Source: Microvelia longipes
Lineage: Eukaryota; Arthropoda; Insecta; Hemiptera; Veliidae
Length of the DNA: 64,000 bases
Direction: 5' to 3'
Assembly: GCA_018340805.1 (NCBI GenBank)
Contig: JACMZG010001914.1
Coordinates: 44,409,414 to 44,473,413 of the forward strand
Shown here: positions 11,733 to 22,244 of the stretch, one piece after another
How the letters are laid out: the number at the start of each line of letters is the position of its first letter
Numbering within the stretch: position 1 is the stretch's first letter
Translations under genes and position numbers: made by a program
Notes under the pieces: model-generated
Told to the model about the DNA's origin: nothing
Database searches by the model: none
Seen by the model: only the letters and a program-made list of their open reading frames with translations

Positions 11733-11830
11733 CTGGCGCGGTGGTCGCATGTCGGGCGAATTTCCTTTAAATGCGAGCTCTCAAACCGGGAGTACCTGGG
11801 TTCAATCTAGTAGGGACAATAATTTTTTAT
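11733..11830 (+). mobile_element. tRNA-like SINE head within family A
   Basis: TGGCGCGGTGG (11733-11743) matches an A box and GGGTTCAATC (11798-11807) resembles a B box. Together they look like a tRNA-derived pol III promoter, with wider spacing than normal because of a TTTCCTTTAAATGCGAGC stretch. The segment is partly duplicated upstream at 11655-11700. The A-box half, TGGCGCGGTGGTCCGC, is then reused twice in each arm of the palindrome that follows. Confidence 0.5.
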
Positions 11831-11866
11831 CGTTTTTTACCTAACATTAAGTTACAACTAGAAAAT

Positions 11867-12569
11867 AATTCTGGCGCGGTGGTCGCATGTCGGGCGAATT
11901 TCCTTGGATGCGTGTTTCTGTGCTTTTTGCATATTATAAGTTTACAACTAGTAAATAAATAATTCCGGCGCGGTGGTCCGCTGTCGGGCGAATTTCATTT
12001 AGAATGCGTGTTTCCGTGCTAAACAACCCATTTCTTGCTTATGCAAGAACCATGCCCATTGCGTGGTTCCGGTTCATGCTTTAGAACCTAAGCAGTTACT
12101 CAATTGTCAAGCACTGCTCGTAACTCATTTCGTCTGTATTTTCCAAAGAAATGCGCTAAAACCTTTAAAGATAAACTGACTAAGCTTAAAGATAGTAACT
12201 AATCTTTAAACTAGTGCAAGTAATAGTGCGTACTTCTAATTTTAGAGGCATAGTTTTGTACAACAACTGGATGATTATGCGCATTTCCTTTGGAAAATAC
12301 AGACAAAATGAGTTACGAGCAGTGCTGACAATTGAGTAACTGCTTAGGTTCTAAAGCATGAACCGGAACCACGCAATGGGCATGGTTCTTGCATAAGCAA
12401 GAAATGGGTTGTTTAGCACGGAAACACGCATTCTAAATGAAATTCGCCCGACAGCGGACCACCGCGCCGGAATTATTTATTTACTAGTTGTAACTTATAT
12501 AATGCAAAAAGCACAGAAACACGCATCCAAAGGAAATTCGCCCGACATGCGGACCACCGCGCCAGAATT
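11867..12569. repeat. 700-bp palindrome (foldback), copy 1
   Basis: Arms of about 290 bp read inward from AATTCTGGCGCGGTGGTC on both ends, around a central non-palindromic spacer of about 125 bp. Each arm has two tandem GGCGCGGTGGTC modules, then a GCATGAACCGGAACCACGC part (as read on the right arm), then a GTCTGTATTTTCC part. The spacer is the reverse complement of that in copy 2, so the structure is a fixed feature of the family. Confidence 0.9.
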
Positions 12570-12584
12570 TTTTAAAACAGGGGG

Positions 12585-14045
12585 GTTACTTAGTTACTTT
12601 TAAACAGTTAGGGAATATTCCCTCTTTTAAGCAACTATTTATTAAAGCCGTCAGTGGTTTTTGATATAAATAAGATTTTTTTCTAGACTATTAGTTAAGC
12701 CATAACAGTCTTTCGCCAGTGACTTTTTCATGTCTAAAACAATCTTAATTATGTTGCTTTCTGTTACAGGTTGAAGGAAAAATATATTGTCTTGTATTGC
12801 TGGTTTTGAAGAATAGCATTGCTGAGCAATTTCACAGCTTTACGATTGTCAAACGTCTTGTCAGATGATGCTATATTTATAAATAATCATTAAACTCTTT
12901 GATGTTACTTTATCACTTCTATATTTATAACCATTTTGACCACATTCATCCTTGATTACCTGCCACGTAGCTTTACTAATGTTATCTGCTTTCTTAATTT
13001 TATTTTCATTAAAGTCTTGCTTTATTCTCTTAAATGCTTTCTATATACTTTTTGCTCCCATTTATAACGTCTCCACTCTTTACTAGATTTATCTATTTTG
13101 CCCATATCATACCAATTTTTGAAGTGATTTTTTCATTTCCACCTCCAAGTCAGTAATCCATGGACTGTAACGTTTCTTAGAATTATTACATTTAAGCTTT
13201 TTCAAAGGAAATGCTTGTTGATATAGATAGCTTATTTTGTCTATAAACAATTTAAATTTATCACTAGTTGCACACACACTGTCCAGGTAGTTCCAATCAG
13301 CTTGAGATAAAGATAAGTTAAAATATATCTTCCTCTTTCTGTTAATGGTCGATAATAAGATGTAACTCTTGTGGATTTTTTATTGGCACTCTAAAAAGAA
13401 TCATTCGATGATCAGATATTTCTTCTATGACATTAGCATGAATATTATAATTGTGTTTTGTAACAATGTTATCAATACACCTATTTTCTCGTGTTGGTTC
13501 TTTAATCTGTTCTTTCATACCAAAACTCTTAAACAATATATTCAAGTCAGAGACATCTTTGTTCTTATCATTTAACCAATCAATGTTAAAGTCAGCTGCA
13601 AGATAATTTCAGGATTATTTTTAACTTTGGTCACTTCTTCTAAAGCCAATTCTAATTGTTGCTTAAAAATCTGAAATCACTATCGGGTGTGCGGTACGCA
13701 ACAATAATAACAATGTTTTTCTCTAATAAATGTACAGCTTGATAACTCACAATGCCTTTCTAATGAGTGCTTAGTAACGTTGTTAAGATTTTTAAACTTT
13801 AACTTATTATTAAGAAGGATAGACGTACCACCATGTTTTAATATACATCTGTAGAAAGCAGAAGCAGTTATAAAGTCATGAGGTACATAAAGACCTTCTT
13901 TCACTTTTATCAAGCCAGTGTTCTGTTATTAATAGCAGGTCTAAAGATTTTTCTTTACATAAAATTTCAATTTCATCCAGCTTGTTTCTTATGCTCTGAG
14001 CATTTAAGTAAAGTCCATTTAAAGTGTTGGTTTTAACACAGCGCT
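12585..14045 (-). pseudogene. LINE AP endonuclease and RT N-terminus (degenerate)
   Basis: From 14040 downwards the frame reads LYLNAQSIRNKLDEIEIL and LLLITEHWL (endonuclease N and catalytic Glu motifs). Then come FYRCILKHGGTSILL near 13850 and AADFNIDWLND near 13600 (the GDFN motif with Gly replaced by Ala). SDHRMILFRVP near 13390 supplies the terminal SDH. The linker (12680-13340) leads to NPLTALINSCLKEGIFPNCL near 12620, the entry to RT, just before the family A insertion. Several frameshifts and stops occur. The enzyme would nick target DNA for target-primed reverse transcription. Confidence 0.88.
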
Positions 14046-14300
14046 TCTTACGATTTTAGTAGCTGACTCTTTAAACGGCTTGCATGTTTCTTGTTTGTCC
14101 ATAAAAACGGCGGACTTGAACGTGTGCAGGCCAAAAGGAGGGTTCATTACTTCATCTTTGAATTGTAAGTCTAAAGCGACTCTAAAAGATGGGTATTCAA
14201 TACTTTTACTTATCATTAAGCATTCAATTTTTGCTGATGGCAATTTTTTCTTGATAAAATGATGTAATCATTTCTTCAGTGGTGCTTTTTTAACTTTACT
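14046..14300 (-). pseudogene. C-terminal tail of LINE ORF1
   Basis: The minus strand reads IEYPSFRVALDLQFKDEVMN, then one base out of frame FWPAHVQVRRFYGQTRN. This matches the FWP-x-x-V-x-VRRF ending typical of insect LINE ORF1 (nucleic-acid binding chaperone) proteins. Only the last 60-70 residues remain. The 5' end stops at the minisatellite near 14320, so the copy is 5'-truncated. Confidence 0.75.
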
Positions 14301-14321
14301 TACATGAAAGTTGATGATATC

Positions 14322-14400
14322 TACTATGATATCTACGGTATCTAGATATACAACCGTATATCTACGGTATCTAGATATACAACCGTATATCTACGGTTGT
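14322..14400. repeat. 29-bp minisatellite, right of LINE
   Basis: About 2.5 units of the same repeat as 9298-9447 in the same orientation, starting after a diverged GATATCTACTAT. Confidence 0.95.
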
Positions 14401-15760
14401 AGGTAAGGTAAAGTAAATATGATTAGGTAAGGCTCCAGTTTATAGAAAGATTTGTACAACTTTAAACGAAACATTGTTGGTTCATTGAAAATTCAAAAAT
14501 AATAATGATAACCGGTTAGAAGGAAGGTAAAGAGATTAGGGGCGATTTGGTACGATGATTTAGTGCTGGACGTAGCAGGACGTGGGGATGAGGCTTTGAT
14601 AAACTGGCCCTAAGGGAGAGGGGTAAAGATGAGAAGAGATAACGTTTAGAGCCCTGTATTAGGGAAACACTGGGAATGAAATGGGACACGTTTATGGGTA
14701 CAGTTTAATAGGAGGAAGAAAACAAAACCGTCCGTTTCTCTATATAACATCTGAAAAATGTTTTGAATATGCGACCCTCTAGAATTTTGACAAAAACGGG
14801 GAGAAAATAAACGATGTTTCCTATGCGGTCGGGATGCAATGGATGGACAAAAACCTGAAATAGCTGTGTGTTGTAAGGCGAGGGATTCCCCCAGGGCAGC
14901 TAACAAGGCCCTCGTTCATTTCTAATATTAATTTCCTTCTATTTCAACTTTTACACCAACATAACCTGCAATTAACGAAAACAAGTATAACATGTCCACT
15001 GTATGACAAAAAATGTATATTTCCTTTGCAAGTTTTATAAAGACTAATATTCGCAGAGAAATCTGATTACTCTTTGAATTCATACAAATAAATAATATTG
15101 TACAGTAGAATATCCGTAGTTGTAGCATTAATACTGGACGAATAAAGTTTATTTTTCTGTGCCAGTAACTTAAAATTTATTAAAATATTTCATTAGTTTA
15201 TAAATTTGTATCTGAAAACTTTTAAATTAGCATTTCTAATTTGTATTTTTTAAGTTTTATAATAAAGAAGATGGTAACTAAAAACAAAAAAAAAGCGTGC
15301 AAGAAGGATAGAAATGAATACCAATTTCTCTGAGTTTACCCATCGGAAAGTTTTTCAAAAGCCCTAAAATGTTTAGCGTTAAGCCTAAAACTAGGTTTTA
15401 GATATCGGAAATCTCATCTAAAAGCTTGGAGGATCACCCCACCACTTGAACCAATTAGCCGAACCCCCCTATCTGGACAAACAAGGGATTCGTTTGCCTA
15501 ACTGAAAATGACATCACAGGGAATATTTTAATAAACAAAAACTTTCAAAATAGAATCATAATTAAAATCAAAAGGGATTAGACGAGGTTTTAAAAACATC
15601 AAGTAAATAATTGTACATTTTTTTAATAACTTTGAATTAGTTTCTTATAAACTTAAAAGAAAATCAAAAGCTTTAAAATTGTAAATAATAAATAAAGATG
15701 TTTAATAGCTTTTTACGTACTTTAATATTCTGATGACTCGTTGGTACGATATTTCATGCT
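14401..15760. other. No gene recognised
   Basis: Includes a purine-rich stretch (14540-14720) and short frames without motifs. Confidence 0.4.
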
Positions 15761-15764
15761 ATTT

Positions 15765-16068
15765 ATAATATAAGATATTTATAAGATATTACATGCTGTG
15801 TATGAGATAAGATATTTATAAGATATTTCATGCTATTCATACTATGATAAGATAAGATATTTATATGATATTTCATGCTATATATAAGATAAATATTTAT
15901 AAGATATTCATACTATGCATAAGATAAGATATTTATAAGATATTTCATGCTATGTATAAGATAAAATATTTATGATATTTCATGCTATGCATAAGATAAG
16001 ATATTTATATGATATTTCATGCTATGTATAAGATAAGATATATGCTATGTATAAATAAGATATTTCAT
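15765..16068. repeat. AT-rich minisatellite, unit about 36-40 bp
   Basis: GATAAGATATTTATAAGATA plus TTTCATGCTATGTATAA repeats about eight times, with internal deletions. Confidence 0.9.
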
Positions 16069-16254
16069 GCAACTAATGGCGTATCTGGAAATAAAATGTT
16101 TTCAACATCTCTTGCCTTTGGCAATGGTAATTGTCGTGGTATTCTTAAATAAAGGACTTAGATGTATTATATCCAATAAATAATAAAGAAGAAAAGTATA
16201 AAAATAAGAAAATAACTATTAAGTTTTACTTCTTAAGTTTTACTTCACTGACCT

Positions 16255-16323
16255 GTTGCTCAGTGACAGAACGCTTGCCATATGACTTGAAGGTTCAGGG
16301 TTCAAATCCAGTCGGTGGAGAAC
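16255..16323 (+). mobile_element. tRNA-like SINE head, family S2
   Basis: TTGCTCAGTGACAGAACGC resembles an A box and GGTTCAAATCC (near 16300) is a perfect B box at normal spacing. The acceptor stem does not pair and no CCA-ready end exists, so this is a SINE head or tRNA pseudogene rather than a tRNA gene. The downstream body (to about 16440) is unassigned. Confidence 0.55.
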
Positions 16324-16454
16324 CTTATAATAGTTATGCCGTGTAGTATTCTCTCGGGAAGAATATTGTATATACTATTAATAATTAGTATATATTGATA
16401 GGTTGAGTAAGCCGAAGAGTTGAATGAGTGTTGAGTTTGCTCCTCACTCAATGA

Positions 16455-16617
16455 TAAGAGATTATAAGCTAAGTCGATACGACTACTCAAAGAGACCAAA
16501 AATCAAAGGAATATAACCGGAAATTTAAAAATATGGTTGGTGAACTACAAATGTCAAGTAGGTTGTCGTTTTTAATATTTTTAGGGCTCTGAGTAAAACA
16601 AAATCAGTCCGGAGTCT
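16455..16617 (+). mobile_element. Relic of one family A 148-bp unit
   Basis: AAGTCGATACGACTACTCAA, then CAAGTAGGTTGTCGTTTTTA and GGGCTCTGAGTAAAACAAAA with CAGTCCGGAGTC, follow the order of the tandem units at 11320-11650. Confidence 0.7.
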
Positions 16618-16619
16618 GT

Positions 16620-18030
16620 TTATTATAGAAGTTTAAAAAACAAAAATAAGTATTAATAATTGTAATGTTGCAATATTATAAAAGTAAAACATTAGATTGT
16701 TCATGGAATTGAATTTAAATGTTACATTAATGACACTTCAGCCTTTATAATTTCAAACAAGCTGTCAAATATGTAACAATATCACCTTATCTTATATTTT
16801 AAACTTAAGTAATTTGGCTACTACTATTTTAATTAATTTAAATTAATTATGCAACAGAAATTATCAATTGAAATTATTCGTCGCTGACTATACGACTATA
16901 TGGTTATAAAATTAACATTAAACATGATTTTAATCAATATTGAATTTGAAATTTAATTAAATTTATTGTTAGTTACACAATGATGCTTGGGTCGATAGTA
17001 TTTGTATTACTTCCAAGTCATTGTTGGGGTAAAATTATAAATATTTCATACTCAACCTGTCTTATTCTATTATATATGTCATTTGTTAATTTTAAAAACA
17101 AATTTTATTTAACAATTATTTTAATATGAACCTTTCACTTTATAATATTAATATAAAATTAGTTAATTTATTTATTTTTTTAAAAATATTTTGTTTAATC
17201 ATAATTTAGTGATGTCAAGATAAAGTTTGTGAACATATGTTAAGCCTGACACTCTATTGTGACTCTCTCATATGCAAACCTTTTGTTTTATTGTGTACCT
17301 TTATTCCTGTAGTTAATCTTCTTATAGAGCTAAATCTGTTAGGCTGAGTTGACTTATGCCACTGTTTGGTTCAGTGTTTTATTTAAATTTAGTTAATGAT
17401 TCCTATTGTTTAATACGGATTTATGTACACAGATATTATAAATAGAAATAAGGAACTTTAAAAAAAATAGTTTTCGAGGGTACTGCAATTACCCAAAAAA
17501 CAATTAAGTAAATACGACTTTAATTAATGTGATGAATCACTAAAAATAAAACAAGATTTATGCAGCTTATGATTACTTACGTGTGTTGAAGAGGAGACTG
17601 AGATTTAAAGAAATGTACTTAATGGAATCAAAAACTTATGGCTTCCCGAAGTGAAATAAAATAAATAAACACCTTATGGGATGGATGAGGATTAATTCTG
17701 CCAGATCCTGGTTTTAGGATAATTAAAGCCAGGGTAATGATTTCCTTGATAATATGAGTGAAATAGAGGTGTCGGCTTGACATTCGTGTCAGGACTTAAA
17801 TAGTCCAGCGAGTACGACATTAACACTAGAGTGGTCCTTTATATTATTTAGTATCCTTTAAACGTTTAACACAATATATTAATCTTGTTGACCTAGTGTA
17901 CTGTAATGGTGAGCCAATTTAGCAGACAAGTAGAAAATAAGTTTAAGGTACTACACAAGAAACAAAATATCTTCTGACTTATAGTTATATTGTTTCACTC
18001 AAGTATTTTGGTTTATGAGAGATTCATGTT
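16620..18030. other. No gene recognised
   Basis: Very AT-rich with no coding or repeat signal I can support. Confidence 0.4.
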
Positions 18031-18037
18031 TCAGCAT

Positions 18038-18395
18038 CTAGTCCAAGTGGACGTGGTGGTAGACGAGGTTTTAGCATCCAGTCCAAGTGGCGTGGTGGTA
18101 GACGTGGTTTCAGCATCCAGTCCAAGTGGACGTGGTGGTAGACTTGGTTTCAGCATCCAGTCCAGTGGACGTGGTGGTAGACTTCAGTCCATGGTGGTAG
18201 ACTTGGTTTCAGCATCCAGTCCAAGTGGTCGTGGTGGTAGACAGTCCAAGTGGACGTGGTGGTAGACTTGGTTCAGCATCCAGTCCAAGTGGACGTGGTG
18301 GTAGACTTGGTTTGATCTAGTCCAAGTGGACGTGGTAGACTTGCAGCATCCAGCCACCAAGTGGACGTGGTGGTAGACAGTTTACGCTTCCAGAG
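18038..18395. repeat. About 40-bp GC-richer minisatellite
   Basis: CCAAGTGGACGTGGTGGTAG followed by ACTTGGTTTCAGCATCCAGT recurs about nine times with deletions. One frame (17990-18265) reads SSPSGRGGRLGFSIQS-like strings that resemble RGG repeats, but indels shift the frame repeatedly, so coding is not supported. Confidence 0.93.
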
Positions 18396-18639
18396 TAGAC
18401 GTGCAGGTTGTGACCAAGTGTAAATATAGTCACACTGCCTCTCTAGCGCCATTGTTACCGTTTAGTTCACCTTCTTTCGATTTCCTTAATTTTATGATTT
18501 ATATGTACAAATATATTTTATTTATTATCTGATAATAATTAATTAATAATTGTTGTAACTAATAAAATGTATTTATTATTTTTCAGGTACGCTTTAGTTT
18601 TTTGAAATCAACATTTGTAAGTGTTTATTTTCTAATTTA

Positions 18640-19012
18640 TTGACCAAAGCGATGCCAATATGACATATGCTTTCTATTCAATGACCAATGCAATGCCAAT
18701 ATGACCTATGGTTTCTATTTAATGACCTATGCAATGCTAACATTACCTATTCTTTCTATTTAATGACCAATACGAAGCCAATACCTATGCTTTCTATTTA
18801 ATGACTAATGCAATGCCAATATGACCTATGCTTTCTATTTAATGACTAATGTGATGCCAAATATGACCTATGCTTTCTTTTAATGACCAAATTGATGCCA
18901 ATATGACCTATGCTTTCTATTTAATGACCAATGTGATGCCAATATGACCTATGCTTTCTATTTAATGACCTATGCCATGCCAACATGACCTATGCTTTCT
19001 ATTTATGTCATA
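18640..19012. repeat. 41-bp minisatellite, about 9 units
   Basis: AATGACCAATGCAATGCCAA plus TATGACCTATGCTTTCTATTT repeats in tandem with substitutions and short deletions. Confidence 0.95.
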
Positions 19013-19019
19013 TGCTTGC

Positions 19020-19606
19020 CGATACTTGGAGCCAATAGAGTTGGAAAACTTTCCCCCATTGCTTCTTGGACAGTTAACTATTCTTGCAAACAATGTCTGT
19101 TACAGTTTGTGAAAAAGAACTTAGAACAGTAGCAACGAACGCTAAGCTCATAGTGAGTTTGAAAGCCTTATTAATATCAATGTATTCTGTTGATTTTTGA
19201 CGTTACAAAAATCATCTGATCTGATCTCATGAAATATATTAAATTTAGCCACTTAATCTAATATAGATGTGGGGCCTTTTTATAATGCTGTTTATAATTT
19301 TCCTCTAAAAAGAACTGTATGCCTCACACTTATTTGACTGTTTAGATCTAGACACTTGCTGTGGCATTTTACTTCGATTTAGCAGTGTGAATAACTAATT
19401 GACTTTTGTTGGATGTGTCTTGTACATTAGGGTTTTATATGTTTCGAAATAAGTTATAAACCTAATTTGCGACCTGAATCATGGGTGAATTTAATTTTTG
19501 AGGAACAAAATTCGCCATTGTTTCAAGCAAAATACGAAACATAAGTTTCGTTTCTAGTCATCAGCTTAAATTCATTAGCTGATTTCAATACCATTTAGAT
19601 TATTTT
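19020..19606. other. No gene recognised
   Basis: Unassigned flank of the Pao insertion. Confidence 0.4.
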
Positions 19607-19611
19607 CACTC

Positions 19612-19792
19612 TGTTGAGAACGCAGACAGACTGACTTTAAACTATTTTATTGATTTAACAATTAAACAAATTTTACTCTTCCTCGGCGTCTTCTCAACGA
19701 CTGACCCTGTCATCTATTTTTCTATTCTTGACGTGACGTCTTAAAACTTGCTTACTTGCAATAAATAAATAAATAAATAACAAATTCCAACA
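19612..19792 (-). repeat. 3' LTR of the Pao element (181 bp)
   Basis: Bounded by the target duplication on one side and the polypurine tract on the other. It contains an AATAAATAAATAAATAA-type run (on the plus strand) near its start. The first 62 bp (19731-19792) match 21701-21762 nearly base for base. Confidence 0.9.
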
Positions 19793-20046
19793 TTCTCCCC
19801 CGGGAATACCTGGGGTTTTACTCCAGGTTTTCTTACGATGTGAGGTGGTGATCCGCTGTTCGATGTTCCCACGATGAAGTGATACGAGTTCAGAGTTGAA
19901 GCTTCTGACTTCAATTTTTTCATAATTCTTTTGAACATTAAACTTAAGTTTTCATTTTTCATTTATCTCAGAAACAAAAACAAACAAATAATAATTAACA
20001 ATAACTCAAAACAACAACAAATAAAATATTTCCCTAATCTAGAGCT

Positions 20047-21640
20047 TCAAGAGTCTAGCTCTAGTGGGTATATACGTTGTAGTGGACGTAAGAGGTGCCC
20101 TGTGGCCGTTTTTATGCGTACTAGCCGAACTTGGCCATCGTTGCCAGGTAGCATCTCTTCCACAATTCTAACGGCCAGTCTAATCTCTTAGAATTTTCGA
20201 TTTCCACTAAAACAAGTTCTCCTAACTTCAAGTTCCGTTTTTCTTTTTTCTTGTTGTATAATTTCAGCTGACCTAGGTATTCGGCTCGGAACCTCCTCTT
20301 TAGAGTGTCTGTCACAGTCTGTCGATGTTTTATACGTCTGTCGAGACTCCTGAGTCAATTAAATCCGGTTGTAAGTCTTGTAAGAATTTCTTTGGCGTGA
20401 TAGGCTCTAAATCCGGGGTTTTGTCGGGTACGTAAGTCAATGGGCGAGAATTAATCATATTTTCGCAATCCGTCAATACGGTGTACAGTTCTTCGTACGT
20501 CAGTGAAGCTTACCTAGATTTTTCCTTAATAAAATTTTGGTCAACCCAACTAACCTCTCCCCCACCCGCCCCACCAGGGTGCGGCAGGAGCCGAAAAATC
20601 CAATTAATTTGTTGTTCCAGGCCAAAATTTTTATTTCCGTCCAGTTAAGTTTATTAAACGCGTTGTACATGCCCACAAAATTTGTTCCATTATCAGAGTA
20701 GATAGTATTTGGCCTTCCCCTTCTATTAATGAATCTCCTTAAAGCCTGCATAAAAGCAGAAGTGGAAAGTGAACAAACTAATTCTAAATGTACTGCTCTG
20801 TATACAGCACAGGTGAATAAACACACATAAGCTTTTTCACCGTTTTTAAGTACAACGGTCCTGCAAAATCTACGCCTGAAACTTCAAATGAGTAAGCATC
20901 TCTAACTCTATTTTTAGGGAGTGCTATAGGAGCCGTCTCTAGTGCTTTAGCACTAAATCTTCTACAAATAATACAACCTAATGGCTGCTCTAATAGTTCT
21001 CCTTCCCCCTAAAATCCAAAACTTTTCTCTAATAATAGAAAGCAATGTAGCGCCTTCTACGTGTGAATTTTTCCTATGAATTTCGAAAATTAATTTTTTG
21101 ACCAATTCATTTTTCGCAGGAAGCACAATAGGAAATTTAAAATCCAATTCGTCATCTCTATTTTCTAATTTGGTTTTAATTCTAATTATGCCTGATTCAT
21201 CTTCAACAGGACACAATAACTTTAATTTATCGTCTTTAACGCCTAAAAATGATTCTTTTTGTATCAAAAGAATGAGTCTATTTTGCGCCGTTTCTATTTC
21301 TAAATTTGTCAACCCTCCGGTTACCGCGTTACTTCTATTAAACCTATTGTTTATAAACCGTAACCACCAGGCTACAATCCTAACAATCTCACTAAATTTA
21401 GAAAAATTAATAAAATTATCCAAAAAATTATCTTTTGTTTTATTTAAACTAGATACAGTCATTTTTAATTTTTCTTTGCTGACCTCATCTTCATTAATAC
21501 TTTTAATTTCGACAGGCCAGTGTTCCTCGGATTCTAAAAGCCAATGTGGACCTTCCCACCATTTAGTTTTTAATAAATGTCTTAGAGAACATCCTCTACT
21601 AGGTAAGTCAGCTGCATTAAAAATACCCGGAATGTGTCTC
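20047..21640 (-). pseudogene. Pao pol C-terminal half: H2C2 zinc domain, integrase, DUF5641
   Basis: From 21610 down, SRGCSLRHLLKTKWWEGPHW is the conserved Pao segment after RT/RNase H. IHRKNSHVEGATLL near 21080 begins the integrase zinc-binding HHCC motif. The integrase core has [16 protein letters not shown] and [11 protein letters not shown] (second catalytic Asp, 20640-20830), then, after a frameshift, [20 protein letters not shown] with the catalytic Glu region (20380-20500). The tail RFRAEYLGQL, NLKLGELVLVEIEN and LLRPLQRIYPLELDS ends at a stop at 20047. At least four frameshifts are present. Integrase would insert the cDNA; this copy cannot. Confidence 0.92.
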
Positions 21641-21650
21641 CAACTTTTTT

Positions 21651-21675
21651 CGTTAGTTAATTTTTTTAACTAACG
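21651..21675. repeat. Hairpin at the Pao deletion junction
   Basis: CGTTAGTTAA (21651-21660) faces TTAACTAACG (21666-21675), followed by AACGTTAAAAAACGTT. It lies exactly between pol sequence and the LTR stub, and looks like filler formed at the deletion. Confidence 0.8.
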
Positions 21676-21700
21676 TTAAAAAACGTTATTTTTTTATATA

Positions 21701-21762
21701 ACGTGACGTCTTAAAACTTGCTTACTTGCAATAAATAAATAAATAAATAACAAGTTCCAACA
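21701..21762 (-). repeat. Truncated 5' LTR of the Pao element
   Basis: Only the first 62 bp of the LTR remain. The rest of the LTR, the primer binding site, gag, protease and RT are missing. Confidence 0.9.
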
Positions 21763-21983
21763 CACTCTTTTGGTTTTGATTTATTTTAATTATTACAATC
21801 TTGTGAATATTTGACAGCCATTTGTAATATTTGATAGAGTACATATTTTATATTTAATGAACGTGTATAATCATGGCAGGTTAATGGATCAGGCTCATTC
21901 TGTACTTGCTCACCGCCGAGTCTAGTATCGACAGTAGCTCATCATTCAATGACATTTTTTTAAACCCTTTTATCATCTCAAAA

Positions 21984-22231
21984 ACGGAGCCGCCTCCGTG
22001 GCCGAGGTCGTTAAGGCGTTAGTCTTAACACTGACCTTAACACTCACGGAGGTCTAAGGTTCGCATCCAGGTTACGCTCTCAGTTTATAGAGATTATTGT
22101 TTAGATAAATTATCGCCAACTTTAGAATACACTTTGAGCGTAACGGTTGCTACTACCACCCGAGGTGGTTCCCGCAGGGGTTATCCCTCATGAGCCGCAA
22201 GGCTCTAAACGGGCATTATTATTATTATTAT
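21984..22231 (+). mobile_element. tRNA-derived SINE, family S1, best copy
   Basis: The head GCCTCCGTGGCCGAGG with GTTAAGGCG is a class II (Ser/Leu-like) tRNA A box. GGTTCGCATCC is the B box. The body leads to CCACCCGAGGTGG, CCCGCAGGGG and GAGCC-GCAA-GGCTC hairpins and a TAAACGGGCATTATT end with (ATT)n. A 13-bp flanking repeat with one mismatch (TATCATCTCAAAA at 21971 and TATCATCACAAAA at 22232) marks target-primed insertion. Confidence 0.9.
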
Positions 22232-22244
22232 TATCATCACAAAA

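Larger units (their letters stand above)
10808..12572 (+). mobile_element. Composite palindromic element, family A, copy 1
   Basis: This insertion lies inside the LINE RT region. The order is: a head with TAGCGAATTTCC and GGGATAGGCGTCATGGCGG; an AT microsatellite; a unique segment starting TTTCTAGACACTT that holds TGACGTCA and TGCTGAGTCAGC; three tandem units of about 148 bp (anchored at 11323, 11472 and 11620); a duplicated segment with a tRNA-like head; and a 700-bp palindrome. The same order occurs reversed at 33361-34803 and in pieces at 60284-60730. There is no coding capacity. The TE class is unassigned; foldback-like and SINE-like traits are mixed. Confidence 0.75.
9455..14320 (-). mobile_element. 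CR1/Jockey-type LINE, split by a family A insertion
   Basis: On the minus strand from about 14300 the order is ORF1 C-terminus, AP-type endonuclease, linker, RT and the conserved C-terminal domain, ending near 9590. A short 3' UTR and an ATTATTATT-like tail follow near 9455. No RNase H is seen after RT, as in CR1/Jockey elements. About 3.1 kb is LINE; 10808-12572 is a later insertion. It is 5'-truncated within ORF1. Both flanks are the same 29-bp minisatellite, so it probably landed in that array. All frames are broken by small indels and it is dead. Confidence 0.88.
19612..21762 (-). mobile_element. BEL/Pao LTR retrotransposon, internally deleted
   Basis: The element runs on the minus strand. 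Its ends are TGTTGG...CAACA, and it is flanked by a 5-bp direct repeat CACTC (19607-19611 and 21763-21767), which is the usual Pao target duplication. The 3' LTR (19612-19792) is whole, and the polypurine tract GGGGGAGAA abuts it. The 5' LTR keeps only 62 bp. The pol part begins late, so gag, protease and RT are absent. It was inserted as a full element and later lost about half of its body. Confidence 0.92.

Noticed and set aside
16255..16323. Functional tRNA gene
   Set aside because: A and B boxes are fine, but the acceptor arms do not pair and no intact anticodon arm could be drawn. SINE head is more likely.
17990..18265. RGG-like protein frame
   Set aside because: The frame is a product of a 40-bp minisatellite with indels that break the register. 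No flanking exon evidence.
21098..21673. 191-codon plus-strand frame, the longest in the window
   Set aside because: It is the antisense of the Pao pol region, which reads convincingly on the minus strand.
22188..22220. CTGATGAG plus GNRA hairpin plus TAAAC in the SINE tail, looking like a hammerhead ribozyme
   Set aside because: The box after stem II is TAAAC rather than GAAAC in most copies, and there is no matching stem I. In the 21984 copy the first box reads CTCATGA. Best seen as a SINE tail hairpin.
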